Shown: positions 34,212 through 43,389, numbered from the stretch's first letter. The stretch is DNA of 64,000 bases from Microbacterium sp. 67-17 (GCF_001898325.1 NZ_MKTR01000016.1:62001-126000), one strand, 5' to 3'. A program made the numbers and translations. The notes: generated from the sequence alone by a model not told the origin.

Positions 34212-36842
34212 ATGCCGTCGGATCGCGTTTCGGTTCTCCGCCTGCTGCGGCGGCGCTTCGGTGTGCCCCGTGGGGCTGCAACGGTCATCGTCGTTCTTGC
34301 TGCGATGACGGCGCTGCTCATCTCCGCAGCGCCGCGCATGCTGGTTCAGGTCACCAGGGACGAGGTTGCCCACCAGGTGGGGCAGCTTGCCCCGACAACG
34401 CGCGACCTGACTGGGACTGTGTCGGCGGTCGTGCCCGAGGGGGGCCTCGCAGGACTGGAGTCTTCACTATCGAGCGCGCGAGATCAGTGGCCATCGAGCA
34501 TTCAGGGCCTCGTCGAAGACGGCGAGGTCGCGGTCTACACCGATCCGCTGCGGGCATCGCCGGAGGTCCTCGGGCCGACCTCGCCCTTTGCTGACGTTCA
34601 ACTTATGGCCGAGCCCGATGCCCTCGCGCACCTGCAGATTGCCGAGGGGACGTGGCCGAGGGCGTGGTCGGGTTCCGGGCCGATCGAGATCGCACTGTCC
34701 GCGGGCGCTGCCGCCACCATGGACTGGCCGATCGGAGAGCAGCGCACGATTCCTACCGCGGCCGCGCCGCTCGAGGTGGTGCTGACGGCGACGGTTCGAG
34801 CAACCGATCCAGACGATCCGCGCTGGCTTCATCTGCCTACCGTGCTCACGGCATCCGTCTTCGATGACGGGAACCGGCGTCCGGTGGCAGGTTCTGCCGC
34901 CTGGATCGATCCCGGGACGTGGGAGACGCTCGACCCGCCTGGGACCGTGATCGCGTGGTACCCGGTCGACACCGTTGGTGCCGCTGACATCGATGTAGCG
35001 CAACTGCTTCCGGCGATTCGCGCCATCGTCGCTTCACCGCTGCCGCTGAGCGAGGGGGGCGATCTGCGTGTTTCGCTCGATTCCGGCCTGGTGGCCGCGC
35101 TCGGCGTTGCCGTCGGACGGACCGAGGCCACACGCGCAATTCTCGCGGTGGCGGCGGTGGGCCCCGTCGTCGTGGCCTTCTCGCTCGAGGTTCTCGCCGC
35201 GGCGCTCATGGTTCGCAGGCGTCGTCAGCAGCTGGCACTGTTGGCTGCACGCGGTGCCGCGCCGTCGCAACTGCGCCGCCTGCTCGCTCTCGAGGGTGCG
35301 CTTCTCGGCGTCCCGGCGAGTGTCATCGCGGCGGCGCTCGGTGTACTCCTCGTTCCCGCGGACGCAGGGTGGGTGCCTGTCGTGCTCGCTATCCTCGCGG
35401 GTGTAGTTCCGGCCGCGGCGCTCGCTCTCGCACTGCCCCGGAATCTCCTGGCCGTCGGTCGGGAAGACCTGGGTCACGGGCGGCGGACGTTGCCGCTGCT
35501 GGCAACGGAGGCTCTCGTGGTCGTGCTCGCCGCGGTAGCCGTGACCGTGTTGCTGGTACGCGGTGCTGGTCCCGGCGCCCTCGATCCCCTCGCGGTGGCC
35601 GCGCCGCTGCTGCTGACGGTAGCGCTCGCGTTGGTCGTCGTACGCCTGCATCCGATCCCCCTCACGTTGGCTTTGCGCCTGCAACGGCGTCGCCGGGGAG
35701 CGACGGGACTCGTGGGTGCCGCGCGCGCCGTGCGGGAGCCGGTTGCCGGCACGGCGGCAGTGCTCGCGATGCTCGTGGCTGTCGCGATCGCGGTGTTCTC
35801 CTCCGTTGTGCTGGCCACTGTCGACCGAGGAGCCGTTGTCGCGGCTCAGCGCACGGTCGGTGCAGACATCCAGATCTCCGGCCCGTACGTGGATGCCGAT
35901 CGGCTCGAGGCGATTCGGGGGATCGAGGGAATCGCAGCCGTCGCGGGCCTGCTTCGCGGCGATTATCTGCCGGCCACGGGACCGGGCGGCCGCGTCACTG
36001 CCGAGGTCATCGCCACTGACGTCACCGCGCTCGCCGCGGTGCAAAACGGGATGGTGGGAGCCTTTCCCGCGGGCGTCGCTGATGCGGAGGTTCCGATGCA
36101 GGTCGTGCCCTCGACAGCGGTGACGGCCGATCTGGGTGGAGCCGTCACCGATGTCTCGGGCGTTTCTGCTGTGGGAGCCACATCGATCGCCGAGATCCTT
36201 GGCCTCACCGCGTCTTCGGAGTTCGTGGTCGTCGGAGCCGAGGACTACACGACCCTCACCGGCAAGGGCTTCTTTCCCCGGACGATACTGCTCGACCTCG
36301 CGCCCGGGTACGACGCCGCTCCCGTGGTCGATCAGGTCGGCCAGATCCTCGGGGGGACATTCTCGGTGAGTCTGCTGGATGCCTCGACCGATGAGATCCG
36401 CAGTTCCCCAGCGGTGACGGCTCTGCGGATCGCGTTGCTCAGCGCAGTCGGTATCGCGATTGGGCTCTCGGCTGTCGCCGTCCTGGTCGTGGCAGGCGTG
36501 ACTCGCGATGCGAGATCCCGCGTCATCGCGCTGCTACGCACGATGGGGATGGGGCGGCGCGCGACGCGCGGCATCGTGGCGTGGGAGTTCGTTCCCCTGG
36601 GGGTCACCGCGCTCGTGGCTGGCGGAGCTCTCGGCATCCTGCTGCCTCTTCTGATCGTGTTCTCGATCGACCTGCGCCCGTTCACCGGTGGGGGCGGTCA
36701 GCCCTCGCTCTTCATTGATCCCGTCCTGAGCGCTACGCTCGTCGCGATCGTGCTGGCAGCTCTCGCCCTCGCCGTGATCGGCGGCGTGCTGACTGCCCGT
36801 GCGACCTCGACGGCGACAGTGCTGCGAACGGGGGAGGACTGA
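34212..36842 (+). CDS. FtsX-like ABC exporter permease 2, long form
   Basis: 876 residues: an N-terminal helix, a large extracytoplasmic domain (~45-305), a block of helices (~310-480), a second extracytoplasmic region (~545-735), and three terminal helices with VIALLRTMGMGRRATRGIVAWEF, the FtsX coupling-helix type segment that contacts the ATPase. It is the LolC/E-MacB-like partner of the preceding permease. It ends 1 nt before the ATPase gene. Substrate not known; lipid or peptide extrusion is possible. Confidence 0.85.
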   Translation: MPSDRVSVLRLLRRRFGVPRGAATVIVVLAAMTALLISAAPRMLVQVTRDEVAHQVGQLAPTTRDLTGTVSAVVPEGGLAGLESSLSSARDQWPSSIQGLVEDGEVAVYTDPLRASPEVLGPTSPFADVQLMAEPDALAHLQIAEGTWPRAWSGSGPIEIALSAGAAATMDWPIGEQRTIPTAAAPLEVVLTATVRATDPDDPRWLHLPTVLTASVFDDGNRRPVAGSAAWIDPGTWETLDPPGTVIAWYPVDTVGAADIDVAQLLPAIRAIVASPLPLSEGGDLRVSLDSGLVAALGVAVGRTEATRAILAVAAVGPVVVAFSLEVLAAALMVRRRRQQLALLAARGAAPSQLRRLLALEGALLGVPASVIAAALGVLLVPADAGWVPVVLAILAGVVPAAALALALPRNLLAVGREDLGHGRRTLPLLATEALVVVLAAVAVTVLLVRGAGPGALDPLAVAAPLLLTVALALVVVRLHPIPLTLALRLQRRRRGATGLVGAARAVREPVAGTAAVLAMLVAVAIAVFSSVVLATVDRGAVVAAQRTVGADIQISGPYVDADRLEAIRGIEGIAAVAGLLRGDYLPATGPGGRVTAEVIATDVTALAAVQNGMVGAFPAGVADAEVPMQVVPSTAVTADLGGAVTDVSGVSAVGATSIAEILGLTASSEFVVVGAEDYTTLTGKGFFPRTILLDLAPGYDAAPVVDQVGQILGGTFSVSLLDASTDEIRSSPAVTALRIALLSAVGIAIGLSAVAVLVVAGVTRDARSRVIALLRTMGMGRRATRGIVAWEFVPLGVTALVAGGALGILLPLLIVFSIDLRPFTGGGGQPSLFIDPVLSATLVAIVLAALALAVIGGVLTARATSTATVLRTGED

Positions 36843-36843
36843 G

Positions 36844-37782
36844 ATGACACCAGCACCCTCGGCTGAAGCCGACATCCGCTGCGAAGGACTCGTACGGATC
36901 TTCACCGTCGCCGACATCGAGGTCCAGGCCCTCCAGGGACTTGACCTGTTCGTCGGTCGCGGGGAACTTGTTGCACTCGTCGGAGCCTCGGGTTCAGGCA
37001 AGTCGACGCTGCTGGCGATTCTGTCGGGGTTGGATACCCCCACGGCGGGGAAGGCTGTGGTCGCCGGTCGTGACCTGCCGTCGCTGACCACACGCGATCG
37101 CGTGGAATACCGGCGCGATGTGGTGGGCTTCGTCTGGCAACAGACAGCGCGGAACCTGCTGCCCTACCTCTCTGCGCTCGAGAACGTCGAGCTGGCCGCC
37201 GCTATCGGGAGCAAGCCCCGTGCGAAGGAGCGGGCGCTTCGGATGCTGGACCTCGTCGGGGCTGCCCACCTGGCAGACAGGCACCCGGCAGAGCTTTCCG
37301 GTGGGCAGCAGCAGCGCGTCGCGATCGCGGTAGCACTGGTCAATGAGCCTCGGGTACTGCTGGCCGATGAGCCGACCGGCGACCTCGATGAGGGGGCATC
37401 GGCGGAGGTTCTTCGTACCTTCGAGCAGGTCAACGCTGAACTGGGAACCACCGCCCTGATCGTGACGCACGACCCCGCGGTCTCGGAGCATGTCCAGCGC
37501 ACGGTACAGATCCGTGACGGCCGCACCTCGACGGAGGTGCTGCGCTGGACGCATACCGATGATGAAGGACGCGAACACGCGATGGCGGAAGAGTTCGTCG
37601 TGCTTGACCGGGTCGGCCGGATGCAACTACCGGCGGACTACCTGACGAACCTGGGTCTGCGAGACCGCGTGCGTCTGCAGCTTCAGGCCGACCATATAGC
37701 TGTCCGGCCAGGCCACGAGGGCTCTGCGGTACCGGACTCGGCCGGAGCAGCGACGGGACGAGACGAGGCTGCAGATGAGTGA
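36844..37782 (+). CDS. ABC exporter ATPase with C-terminal AbrB-like domain
   Basis: 312 residues. Residues 1-~235 are a LolD/MacB-type ATPase: Walker A GASGSGKS (47-54), signature LSGGQ (151-155), Walker B VLLADE (171-176) and H-loop VTHD. Residues ~248-290 ([20 protein letters not shown] then [10 protein letters not shown] and IAVRP) have the shape of an AbrB/SpoVT swapped-hairpin domain, unusual on a transporter ATPase. ATG 36844 overlaps nothing and has GGGGAGG upstream; the stop overlaps the next ATPase by 8 nt. Confidence 0.87.
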   Translation: MTPAPSAEADIRCEGLVRIFTVADIEVQALQGLDLFVGRGELVALVGASGSGKSTLLAILSGLDTPTAGKAVVAGRDLPSLTTRDRVEYRRDVVGFVWQQTARNLLPYLSALENVELAAAIGSKPRAKERALRMLDLVGAAHLADRHPAELSGGQQQRVAIAVALVNEPRVLLADEPTGDLDEGASAEVLRTFEQVNAELGTTALIVTHDPAVSEHVQRTVQIRDGRTSTEVLRWTHTDDEGREHAMAEEFVVLDRVGRMQLPADYLTNLGLRDRVRLQLQADHIAVRPGHEGSAVPDSAGAATGRDEAADE

Positions 37783-38497
37783 GCGTTCGGTGGAGCCGGT
37801 GGTCACGGCATCCGACATCTCGGTGACCCACCTCACACCGGCTGGCGAGGTGCATGCCCTCGTGCGCGCCTCCCTGGAGCTGTACCCGGGGGAGCTTGTC
37901 GTGCTCATCGGACCCTCGGGGGCAGGAAAGACGACCCTCTTGCACGTCCTCGGTGGTATCGAGGCGGCATCGAGCGGGTCAGTTCGCGTCGGACAGACGG
38001 TGGTAACGGATGCCCCGGAGCGCGACCTCGACAGGGTGAGGCGCGACGATATCGCGTTCATCTTCCAGTCCTTCGGGCTGCTCGATGCGCTCACCGCCGC
38101 CGAGAACGTCGAGATTCCGCTTCGGATCGTCCGGGCTGAACCGGGCGCGCGCGATGAGCGCGTCAGCGCACTCCTGGAGCGGGTCGGTCTGGCTGGCCAC
38201 GCCGGGCAGCGTCCGGCAGAACTCTCTGGTGGGCAGCGTCAGCGCGTCGCGATCGCGCGGGCCCTGGCGGCATCGCCGCGGGTGCTGCTCGCCGACGAGC
38301 CGACAGGCCAACTCGACTCACACACTGCAGAGGCGATGATCGACCTGATCGCCTCGGTCGCGCATGACGACGGCGTCGCTGTGCTGCTCTCCACCCATGA
38401 TCCATCGATCGTGGCGCGCGCGGATCGGGTACTCGAGATCCACGACGGGGTGCTCACGGAGCGAAGCTTGCTCGCGCCGGCCTCGGCATCCGAATGA
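37775..38497 (+). CDS. ABC exporter ATPase 2 (LolD-like)
   Basis: 240 residues with complete motifs: Walker A GPSGAGKTT, Q-loop FIFQSFGLLDALTAAENVEIP, signature LSGGQRQR, Walker [13 protein letters not shown] and H-loop STHDP. It overlaps the previous ATPase gene by 8 nt. Two different ATPases with two different permeases suggest a heteromeric complex, or alternative energisers for one exporter. Confidence 0.9.
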   Translation: MSERSVEPVVTASDISVTHLTPAGEVHALVRASLELYPGELVVLIGPSGAGKTTLLHVLGGIEAASSGSVRVGQTVVTDAPERDLDRVRRDDIAFIFQSFGLLDALTAAENVEIPLRIVRAEPGARDERVSALLERVGLAGHAGQRPAELSGGQRQRVAIARALAASPRVLLADEPTGQLDSHTAEAMIDLIASVAHDDGVAVLLSTHDPSIVARADRVLEIHDGVLTERSLLAPASASE

Positions 38498-38571
38498 TCA
38501 GCGCCTCTCAGATCCTGGGTTGTCGGATAGCCTGAGCGCCAGGTGACACGACGAGGCACCGGGGGACCCGC

Positions 38572-39471
38572 ATGCAGTTGAGTTCGTTTCCGATCATCGG
38601 CATCGCGCTTGCCGTGCTGTCGGCGGCGCTGCTCACTGTCGGAAACCACCTCCAATCGGTCGGGGTCGAACGGGCCAGCGGTGGGGGCTCACGGCGCCTC
38701 GGTGTCGCGGGTTTCTGGGCCCTCGCGAGGACGCCCGTTTGGCTCCTCGGGTCTGTGTTGTTCGGGCTGGCCATTCTCGCGCAACTGGCTGCTCTCGCTT
38801 TCGCCCCGCTTATCGTCGTCCAGCCGGTGGGAGTGATCGCGCTCGTTTTCGCTTCTGCGCTCACCGCGGTCGTCACGCGCCGCCCGCCTCGCCGCCCCGA
38901 AATCGTGGCGATCGCGGTCGCCGTGGTGAGCCTTGCCGCGTTCGTCGGAGTGGCCGCGGCTGTGAGCGTGCAGACAGCGATCACCGATCGCGAGCTCATC
39001 CTGATCCTCATCATTCTGCTCGTTGTTCTTGCCGCGACCTTCGCGACTCTTGCGCTGATGCGGCGCCGCGGCATCCCGCCCGTTGCCTATGTCGTGCTCG
39101 GCGGGCTGTTCGCGGGATTCGTCGCAACCCTCGGCAAGACCGTCATCCTCCGTGTCCAGACCGCGTGGGCGTCGCAGGACTTCGGGATCGACGACACAAA
39201 CCTGCTGACGATCGCGTGCCTGATCGGGATCGCTGTGGCCGGCGCGCTGTCGATCTACTTCGTGCAGACAGCCCACACCGTGAGCAACCCGCAGACAGTT
39301 GTCGCGGGGCTCACGATCGTCGACCCCTTCGTTGCAGTCATCCTCGGAATCACGGTGCTCGGCGAAGCAGCCGGCGCGCCGCTGTGGAGCTTTGGCGTGT
39401 TTGCGGTTGCCGGCGCCGGTGCCATGTGGGCGGTCTGGCGACTGGCCTCGATCACCCGGCCGTCGCGATGA
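38572..39471 (+). CDS. DMT-superfamily / NIPA-like membrane transporter
   Basis: 299 residues with nine or ten membrane helices (GIALAVLSAALLTVGNHLQSVGVERA; LAFAPLIVVQPVGVIALVFA; VVAGLTIVDPFVAVILGITVLGE). These are signatures of the EamA/NIPA magnesium-transporter-like group in actinobacteria. The substrate cannot be assigned. It has its own promoter-like TAGCCT at 38529-38534 and is 74 bp after the ABC operon, so it is likely a separate unit. Confidence 0.8.
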   Translation: MQLSSFPIIGIALAVLSAALLTVGNHLQSVGVERASGGGSRRLGVAGFWALARTPVWLLGSVLFGLAILAQLAALAFAPLIVVQPVGVIALVFASALTAVVTRRPPRRPEIVAIAVAVVSLAAFVGVAAAVSVQTAITDRELILILIILLVVLAATFATLALMRRRGIPPVAYVVLGGLFAGFVATLGKTVILRVQTAWASQDFGIDDTNLLTIACLIGIAVAGALSIYFVQTAHTVSNPQTVVAGLTIVDPFVAVILGITVLGEAAGAPLWSFGVFAVAGAGAMWAVWRLASITRPSR

Positions 39472-39520
39472 TCAGTTCCCGTGTCGCGGGCTGACTAGCG
39501 ACCGGGCGAGCCGGCTCGGC

Positions 39521-39526
39521 GAGAAT
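39521..39526 (+). promoter_or_regulatory. -10 element of leaderless promoter (GNAT)
   Basis: GAGAAT ends 6 nt before the ATG at 39533. It has only the A2/T6 bases of the consensus, so it is a weaker case. Confidence 0.35.
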
Positions 39527-39532
39527 ATCCCC

Positions 39533-39949
39533 ATGCCCGCATACGAGTTCTCTGCCGACCCACGCCGCGTCGATCGGGTCACGGTTCATCGCTGGCTGAG
39601 TGAATTGTCGTACTGGGCACGCGGGCGCTCGCGCGAGCAGCAGGACGCCGCGATCGAGGGCTCCCGCAACTACGGCGTCTACGACCGCGATACCGGTGAG
39701 CAGGTGGGCTACGCGCGAATCGTGACCGATGGCGCGACCTTCGCCTCGCTCTGCGATGTCTTCGTCTCACCCGACGCTCGAGGTCAGGGCATCGGCAAGG
39801 CGCTCATGGCCGGGATCGTCGCAGATGTCCAGCCGCTCGGCGTCCGCCGTGTCATGCTCGCCACCGCTGACGCGCACGGACTGTATGCGCAATTCGGATT
39901 CGAAGGCCTGCGTGCGGCCGAGAAGTACATGGTTCTCGGCGCCCACTGA
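39533..39949 (+). CDS. GNAT-family N-acetyltransferase
   Basis: 138 residues with the acetyl-CoA binding signature DVFVSPDARGQGIGKALMAGIV (motif A) and the C-terminal LYAQFGFEGLRAAEKYMVL. It belongs to the group with N-terminal YWARGRSREQQDAAIEGS, related to small-molecule GNATs of unknown acceptor. ATG 39533 removes a non-homologous upstream extension. Monocistronic by promoter layout. Confidence 0.85.
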   Translation: MPAYEFSADPRRVDRVTVHRWLSELSYWARGRSREQQDAAIEGSRNYGVYDRDTGEQVGYARIVTDGATFASLCDVFVSPDARGQGIGKALMAGIVADVQPLGVRRVMLATADAHGLYAQFGFEGLRAAEKYMVLGAH

Positions 39950-39980
39950 TACGTCGGGCGCGTGTGTCGGTGCCGGGCGG

Positions 39981-39986
39981 TACGCT
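39981..39986 (+). promoter_or_regulatory. -10 element of leaderless promoter (AlkZ-like gene)
   Basis: TACGCT ends 6 nt before the ATG at 39993. Confidence 0.5.
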
Positions 39987-39992
39987 CGCGGC

Positions 39993-41081
39993 ATGCATCG
40001 GCTCACTCGGGACGAAGCGCGCCGGATCGCCGTGCGCGCGCAGTTGTTGGATGCCGATCGTCCCGGCGATGTCGTCGAGGTCGCCGAACAACTCGGCAGC
40101 ATCAAGATCGATCCGACGGCGACGATCGCGCCCGCCGAGCAGACCGCCTTCTGGAGTCGCATCGGATGGGGATATGAGCCGGGTCAGCTGAAGAAGGCCG
40201 TCGAAGACGATCGCCTGCTGTTCGAACTCGACGGGCGATTCTTCGCGTCCAGCCTGATGCCCTACATGGTGCCCCTGATGCGTGCCCGGCAGTTGCGTGC
40301 CGCTTCCCGCGAGTACCTGGAGGCAAACGCTGCCTTTCGCAATGATGTCCTGGCTCGGCTGCGCGCCGAGGGGCCGCTGCTGGCATCCGAGATTCCCGAT
40401 ACCAGCGTCGTGCAGCGCAGCAACGAGAGCGGCTGGTACGGATCGAATCAGGTGCCACGGATGCTCGAGCTGCTCTCGGTCATCGGCGAGGTGGCCGTGG
40501 TCCGACGCGAGAACCGCCAGCGCGTGTGGGACCTTGCCGAGCGGCTCTATGGTCCCGATGACGGGGCCATCACGGCCGAGGAAGCCGAAGAGCGGATGCA
40601 GCAGCGGCGCCTTCAGGCTGCGGGGATCGCGCGCCAGAAGTCGCCCTGGAGTGATGTCGGCATGGCGGGGGAGCCGGCGGAGATCGAGGGGAGCGCGTGG
40701 AAATGGCGCGTCGACCCCGAGGCGATCGCCGCCCACGATGACGACCCCGGTGGTCGGGTCGCGATCCTCAACCCGTACGACCGGATGCTCTTCGACAGGC
40801 CTCGCCTGGCTGAGCTGTTCGACTTCGACTTCGTCCTCGAGCAGTTCAAGCCCAAAGCGCAGCGCGTGTACGGCTACTTCGTGCATCCGATTCTCATCGG
40901 CGACCGTTTCTCGGCTCTCCTGGATGCTGAACTCGACAAGAAGAAAGAGAACCTCGTCGTCTCGGCGGTGCACGAACTCATCCCGTTCGATGACGAGGAG
41001 CGCGAGATGGTGGATGCCGAAATCCGCGACCTCGGGGAGTGGCTGGGCGTCCCGGTGGTGTTCGCCTCGGGACGCCGGTAG
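39993..41081 (+). CDS. AlkZ/YcaQ-like winged-helix DNA glycosylase
   Basis: 362 residues of the HTH_42 (DUF1006) family, whose members AlkZ and YcaQ unhook DNA interstrand crosslinks. The N-terminal segment ([17 protein letters not shown]), [15 protein letters not shown] and the diagnostic [19 protein letters not shown] are present, as is [14 protein letters not shown]. Length is near family normal. Substrate range (crosslink or alkylated base) is inferred from the family. ATG chosen by the leaderless -10 spacing. Confidence 0.82.
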   Translation: MHRLTRDEARRIAVRAQLLDADRPGDVVEVAEQLGSIKIDPTATIAPAEQTAFWSRIGWGYEPGQLKKAVEDDRLLFELDGRFFASSLMPYMVPLMRARQLRAASREYLEANAAFRNDVLARLRAEGPLLASEIPDTSVVQRSNESGWYGSNQVPRMLELLSVIGEVAVVRRENRQRVWDLAERLYGPDDGAITAEEAEERMQQRRLQAAGIARQKSPWSDVGMAGEPAEIEGSAWKWRVDPEAIAAHDDDPGGRVAILNPYDRMLFDRPRLAELFDFDFVLEQFKPKAQRVYGYFVHPILIGDRFSALLDAELDKKKENLVVSAVHELIPFDDEEREMVDAEIRDLGEWLGVPVVFASGRR

Positions 41082-41091
41082 GCCCAGCGCG

Positions 41092-41097
41092 TACCCT
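41092..41097 (+). promoter_or_regulatory. -10 element of leaderless promoter (DUF2200)
   Basis: TACCCT ends 6 nt before the ATG at 41104. Confidence 0.5.
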
Positions 41098-41103
41098 CGG
41101 ACC

Positions 41104-41451
41104 ATGGCGCACCGGATCTTCACGACGAGCTTCGCTTCCGTCTACCCGCTCTACGTCGCGAAGGCCGAGCGCAAGGGTCGCACGAAGGATGAAGTCGACG
41201 AGATCATCCGGTGGCTGACAGGCTTCGACGACGAGGCTCTGGCGCGACACCTCGACGAGCAGACGACGTTCGAGGAGTTCTTCGAGGATGCCGATCTCAA
41301 TCCGCGTGTCTCGGCGATCACGGGCGTCGTGTGCGGCGTGCGTGTGGAAGAGATCGAGGATCCGCTGATGCAGAAGATCCGCTACCTCGACAAGCTGATC
41401 GACGAACTGGCCAAGGGCAAGGCGATGCCGAAGATCCTCCGGCAGGCGTGA
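41104..41451 (+). CDS. DUF2200-family protein
   Basis: 115 residues matching DUF2200 ([26 protein letters not shown] and [18 protein letters not shown]), a small soluble family of unknown function. Full length by family standards. The stop overlaps a GTG that opens the following glyoxalase-like remnant (GTGA), so an intact VOC gene may once have been coupled to it. Confidence 0.85.
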   Translation: MAHRIFTTSFASVYPLYVAKAERKGRTKDEVDEIIRWLTGFDDEALARHLDEQTTFEEFFEDADLNPRVSAITGVVCGVRVEEIEDPLMQKIRYLDKLIDELAKGKAMPKILRQA

Positions 41452-41624
41452 CGTTGCCGCTCGTCAATCATCTGGGTATCTCGGTCGCCGACGTCGCGGC
41501 GACTGCTGACCGATTCGAGCCGGTGCTCACCGAGCTCGGCTACGTTTGCACGGATGCCGGGTCCACAGTGTTCTGGACGAGGCTTGCCCGCTCCGCCCGA
41601 CAGCTCACCGGAGGCTGGCGTTGA
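41448..41624 (+). pseudogene. Truncated VOC/glyoxalase-like gene remnant
   Basis: Starts as a VOC-fold protein ([23 protein letters not shown] then RFEPVLTELGYVC) but stops after 58 residues, whereas the family is about 115-140 long. The sequence loses VOC character after ~residue 45 (FWTRLARSARQLTGGWR). It probably marks a deletion joint, because the next bases encode the end of an unrelated membrane protein. Confidence 0.6.
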
Positions 41625-41729
41625 TCTGGACGCTTCTGATCCTCTTCGTTCCGGTCGTCGGCCCGGCGCTCTGGCTGACGGCAGGGCGCCGGATGACTCT
41701 CGAAACGAGCCACGATCGGCCGTAGCGGA
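41617..41729 (+). pseudogene. 3' remnant of a PLDc_N-type membrane protein gene
   Basis: In the frame ending at TAG 41729 the sequence reads LALIWTLLILFVPVVGPALW then LTAGRR and a short tail, the hallmark second helix of PLDc_N proteins (compare VILIVLVPLVGSIFWFALGR at 24413-24778). The first helix and a credible start are missing. It overlaps the end of the VOC remnant in another frame. Confidence 0.5.
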
Positions 41730-41758
41730 GCTCGGTACCTTCGGGTCGGGGCCTCCGC

Positions 41759-41815
41759 TCAGTCGCGCCTTGACGCTGGTCGCAAAGCGCGAAAGTCGCG
41801 CGAAGGCGCGACTGA
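41759..41815. repeat. Nested inverted repeat
   Basis: Outer arms TCAGTCGCGCCTT (41759-41771) and its exact complement (41803-41815) enclose 31 nt, which contain a second perfect stem GCGCGA/TCGCGC (41787-41801) with an AAG loop. It is intergenic, 14 nt from its end to the nearest remnant and 89 nt before the HNH gene. It could be a REP-type element or terminator-like structure. Confidence 0.65.
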
Positions 41816-41891
41816 AGGGGAGTGTCGGGACACCTCGCGATTCGAGCGTTCTGAGGTGCACCTAGCCAGGATGAATGTCGGAGGTATGTTC

Positions 41892-41897
41892 TAATGT
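41892..41897 (+). promoter_or_regulatory. -10 element of leaderless promoter (HNH gene)
   Basis: TAATGT ends 6 nt before the ATG at 41904. Confidence 0.5.
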
Positions 41898-41903
41898 CGA
41901 GGC

Positions 41904-43235
41904 ATGACGAACTCGCTGGCAGGTATCGCCGAGGCGCTGGAAGCGCTCGCTGCTGCAGGCGCTGAACGGTCGCCGGAGTCGTTGACCGCGGCCGAGTTGG
42001 TTGCCGTGAACAACGCCTACGGAGCGTTGCGGCGGCGAGTTGACGCAGCCTTCGCGCCCGTTGCCGCCGAGATCGCGCGTCAGTCGCGGCGGGAACTCGG
42101 CAAAGAATCGCTTGCCAAGCGTCAGGGATTCGCTTCGCCAGCGGCGCTGATCTCCACCACGACGGGGACCGGCATCGGTGAGGCGCTTCGCATCGTCCAG
42201 GTCGGTGAGGCAACCGCGCCGCGGATGACGCTCACGGGTGATCCGCTGCCCGCAAAGCGGCAGTTTGTGGCCGCCTCGATCGCCCGGGGAGACCTTGGGG
42301 TGACGCCGGCGGCGGCGATCGTGACCCTTCTCGACCGGCTTTCCCTTCGTGTAGACCCTGCGCGCATCGACGAAGCAGAACGGCAGCTCGTGGAACTTGC
42401 GCCCGGAATGCGGCCCGACGAACTCTCGAAGCTGCTGGCGCGCGTCGAGGCGCACCTCGATCCCGATGGTGTCGAACCGCGGCACGAGGATGCCCGGGCG
42501 CAGCGCTCTCTCGTCATCCAGGAGCGCGACGGCATGGTGACACTCACGGCAAAACTGGATGCCGAGACCGCGGTGCCCGTGAAGACGGCGATTGAAGCGA
42601 TGGTGACCCAGGTCTTGCGCCGCAACGAGCATGCATCCACCGACGAGCGCGACCTGCGATCCGTGAAGCAGCTTGCCGCAGACGCGTTGGCGGACCTGTG
42701 TCGGCACGGATTGAGCTGCGACCGTGTCCCCACGGGCCCTGCAACCACCGTCGTCGTGCGTATGAGTCTTGAGGAACTGCAGAGCGGAATCGGGGCTGCC
42801 ACGATCGACGGTCTCGATCAACCGGTTTCGGCAGGAGCCGTCCGCCGGCTCGCGGCCGACGCCCAAGTTATCCCGTGTGTGCTGGGTGGCGAGAGCGAGA
42901 TTCTCGACTGGGGAAGGCTCAAGCGTTTGTTCACTCCCGCCCAGAAGCTTGCGCTCGCAGGAAGAGACGGCGGATGCATCTTCTGCGGCGCCCCGCCCGG
43001 GTGGTGCATTGTTCATCACGCGAAGTGGTGGGAACGAGATACCGGTCCAACCGACCTCGAGAATGGTGTGCTCCTATGCACCGGCTGTCACCATCGCGTT
43101 CATGACGACGGGTGGGAGATCGAGATCGACAGCACCGGCCCGGCTGGGCGGGTCTGGCTCATCCCGCCCGCGTGGATCGACCCCGTCCGGACGCCCCGGC
43201 TCGCCGGTAGCTCCCGCTTCGCGCTCACAGCGTGA
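41904..43235 (+). CDS. DUF222-HNH endonuclease family protein
   Basis: 443 residues: DUF222 (~10-320) followed by an HNH nuclease domain with CIFCGAPPGWCIVHHAKWWE, LENGVLLCTGCHHRVHDDGW, giving the two zinc CxxC pairs and the catalytic His. These proteins are abundant, multi-copy and often near mobile elements in actinobacteria (the M. tuberculosis 13E12 repeat family). Full length and apparently intact. It sits 59 bp upstream of tRNA-Ser. Whether it acts in mobility, defence or repair is unknown. Confidence 0.88.
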   Translation: MTNSLAGIAEALEALAAAGAERSPESLTAAELVAVNNAYGALRRRVDAAFAPVAAEIARQSRRELGKESLAKRQGFASPAALISTTTGTGIGEALRIVQVGEATAPRMTLTGDPLPAKRQFVAASIARGDLGVTPAAAIVTLLDRLSLRVDPARIDEAERQLVELAPGMRPDELSKLLARVEAHLDPDGVEPRHEDARAQRSLVIQERDGMVTLTAKLDAETAVPVKTAIEAMVTQVLRRNEHASTDERDLRSVKQLAADALADLCRHGLSCDRVPTGPATTVVVRMSLEELQSGIGAATIDGLDQPVSAGAVRRLAADAQVIPCVLGGESEILDWGRLKRLFTPAQKLALAGRDGGCIFCGAPPGWCIVHHAKWWERDTGPTDLENGVLLCTGCHHRVHDDGWEIEIDSTGPAGRVWLIPPAWIDPVRTPRLAGSSRFALTA

Positions 43236-43274
43236 GCGCTTATCCGCTGGTCCGGGCGAGAGAGGCCCATCGGG

Positions 43275-43280
43275 TACGAT
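43275..43280 (+). promoter_or_regulatory. -10 element of tRNA-Ser promoter
   Basis: TACGAT, 14 nt upstream of the mature tRNA 5' end. Confidence 0.45.
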
Positions 43281-43294
43281 GGACAGGCTGTTCT

Positions 43295-43384
43295 GGTGAC
43301 GTGTCTGAGCGGCCTAAGGAGCACGATTGGAAGTCGTGTGTGCGTGCAAGCGCACCGTGGGTTCAAATCCCACCGTCACCGCCA
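43295..43384 (+). tRNA. tRNA-Ser(GGA)
   Basis: 90 nt, class II tRNA with a long variable arm. The acceptor GGTGACG pairs with CGTCACC (43374-43380), the discriminator is G and CCA is encoded (43382-43384). The anticodon loop ATTGGAAGT gives GGA, reading UCC/UCU. The T-arm GGGTTCAAATCCC is canonical. Confidence 0.97.
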
Positions 43385-43389
43385 TGTGT

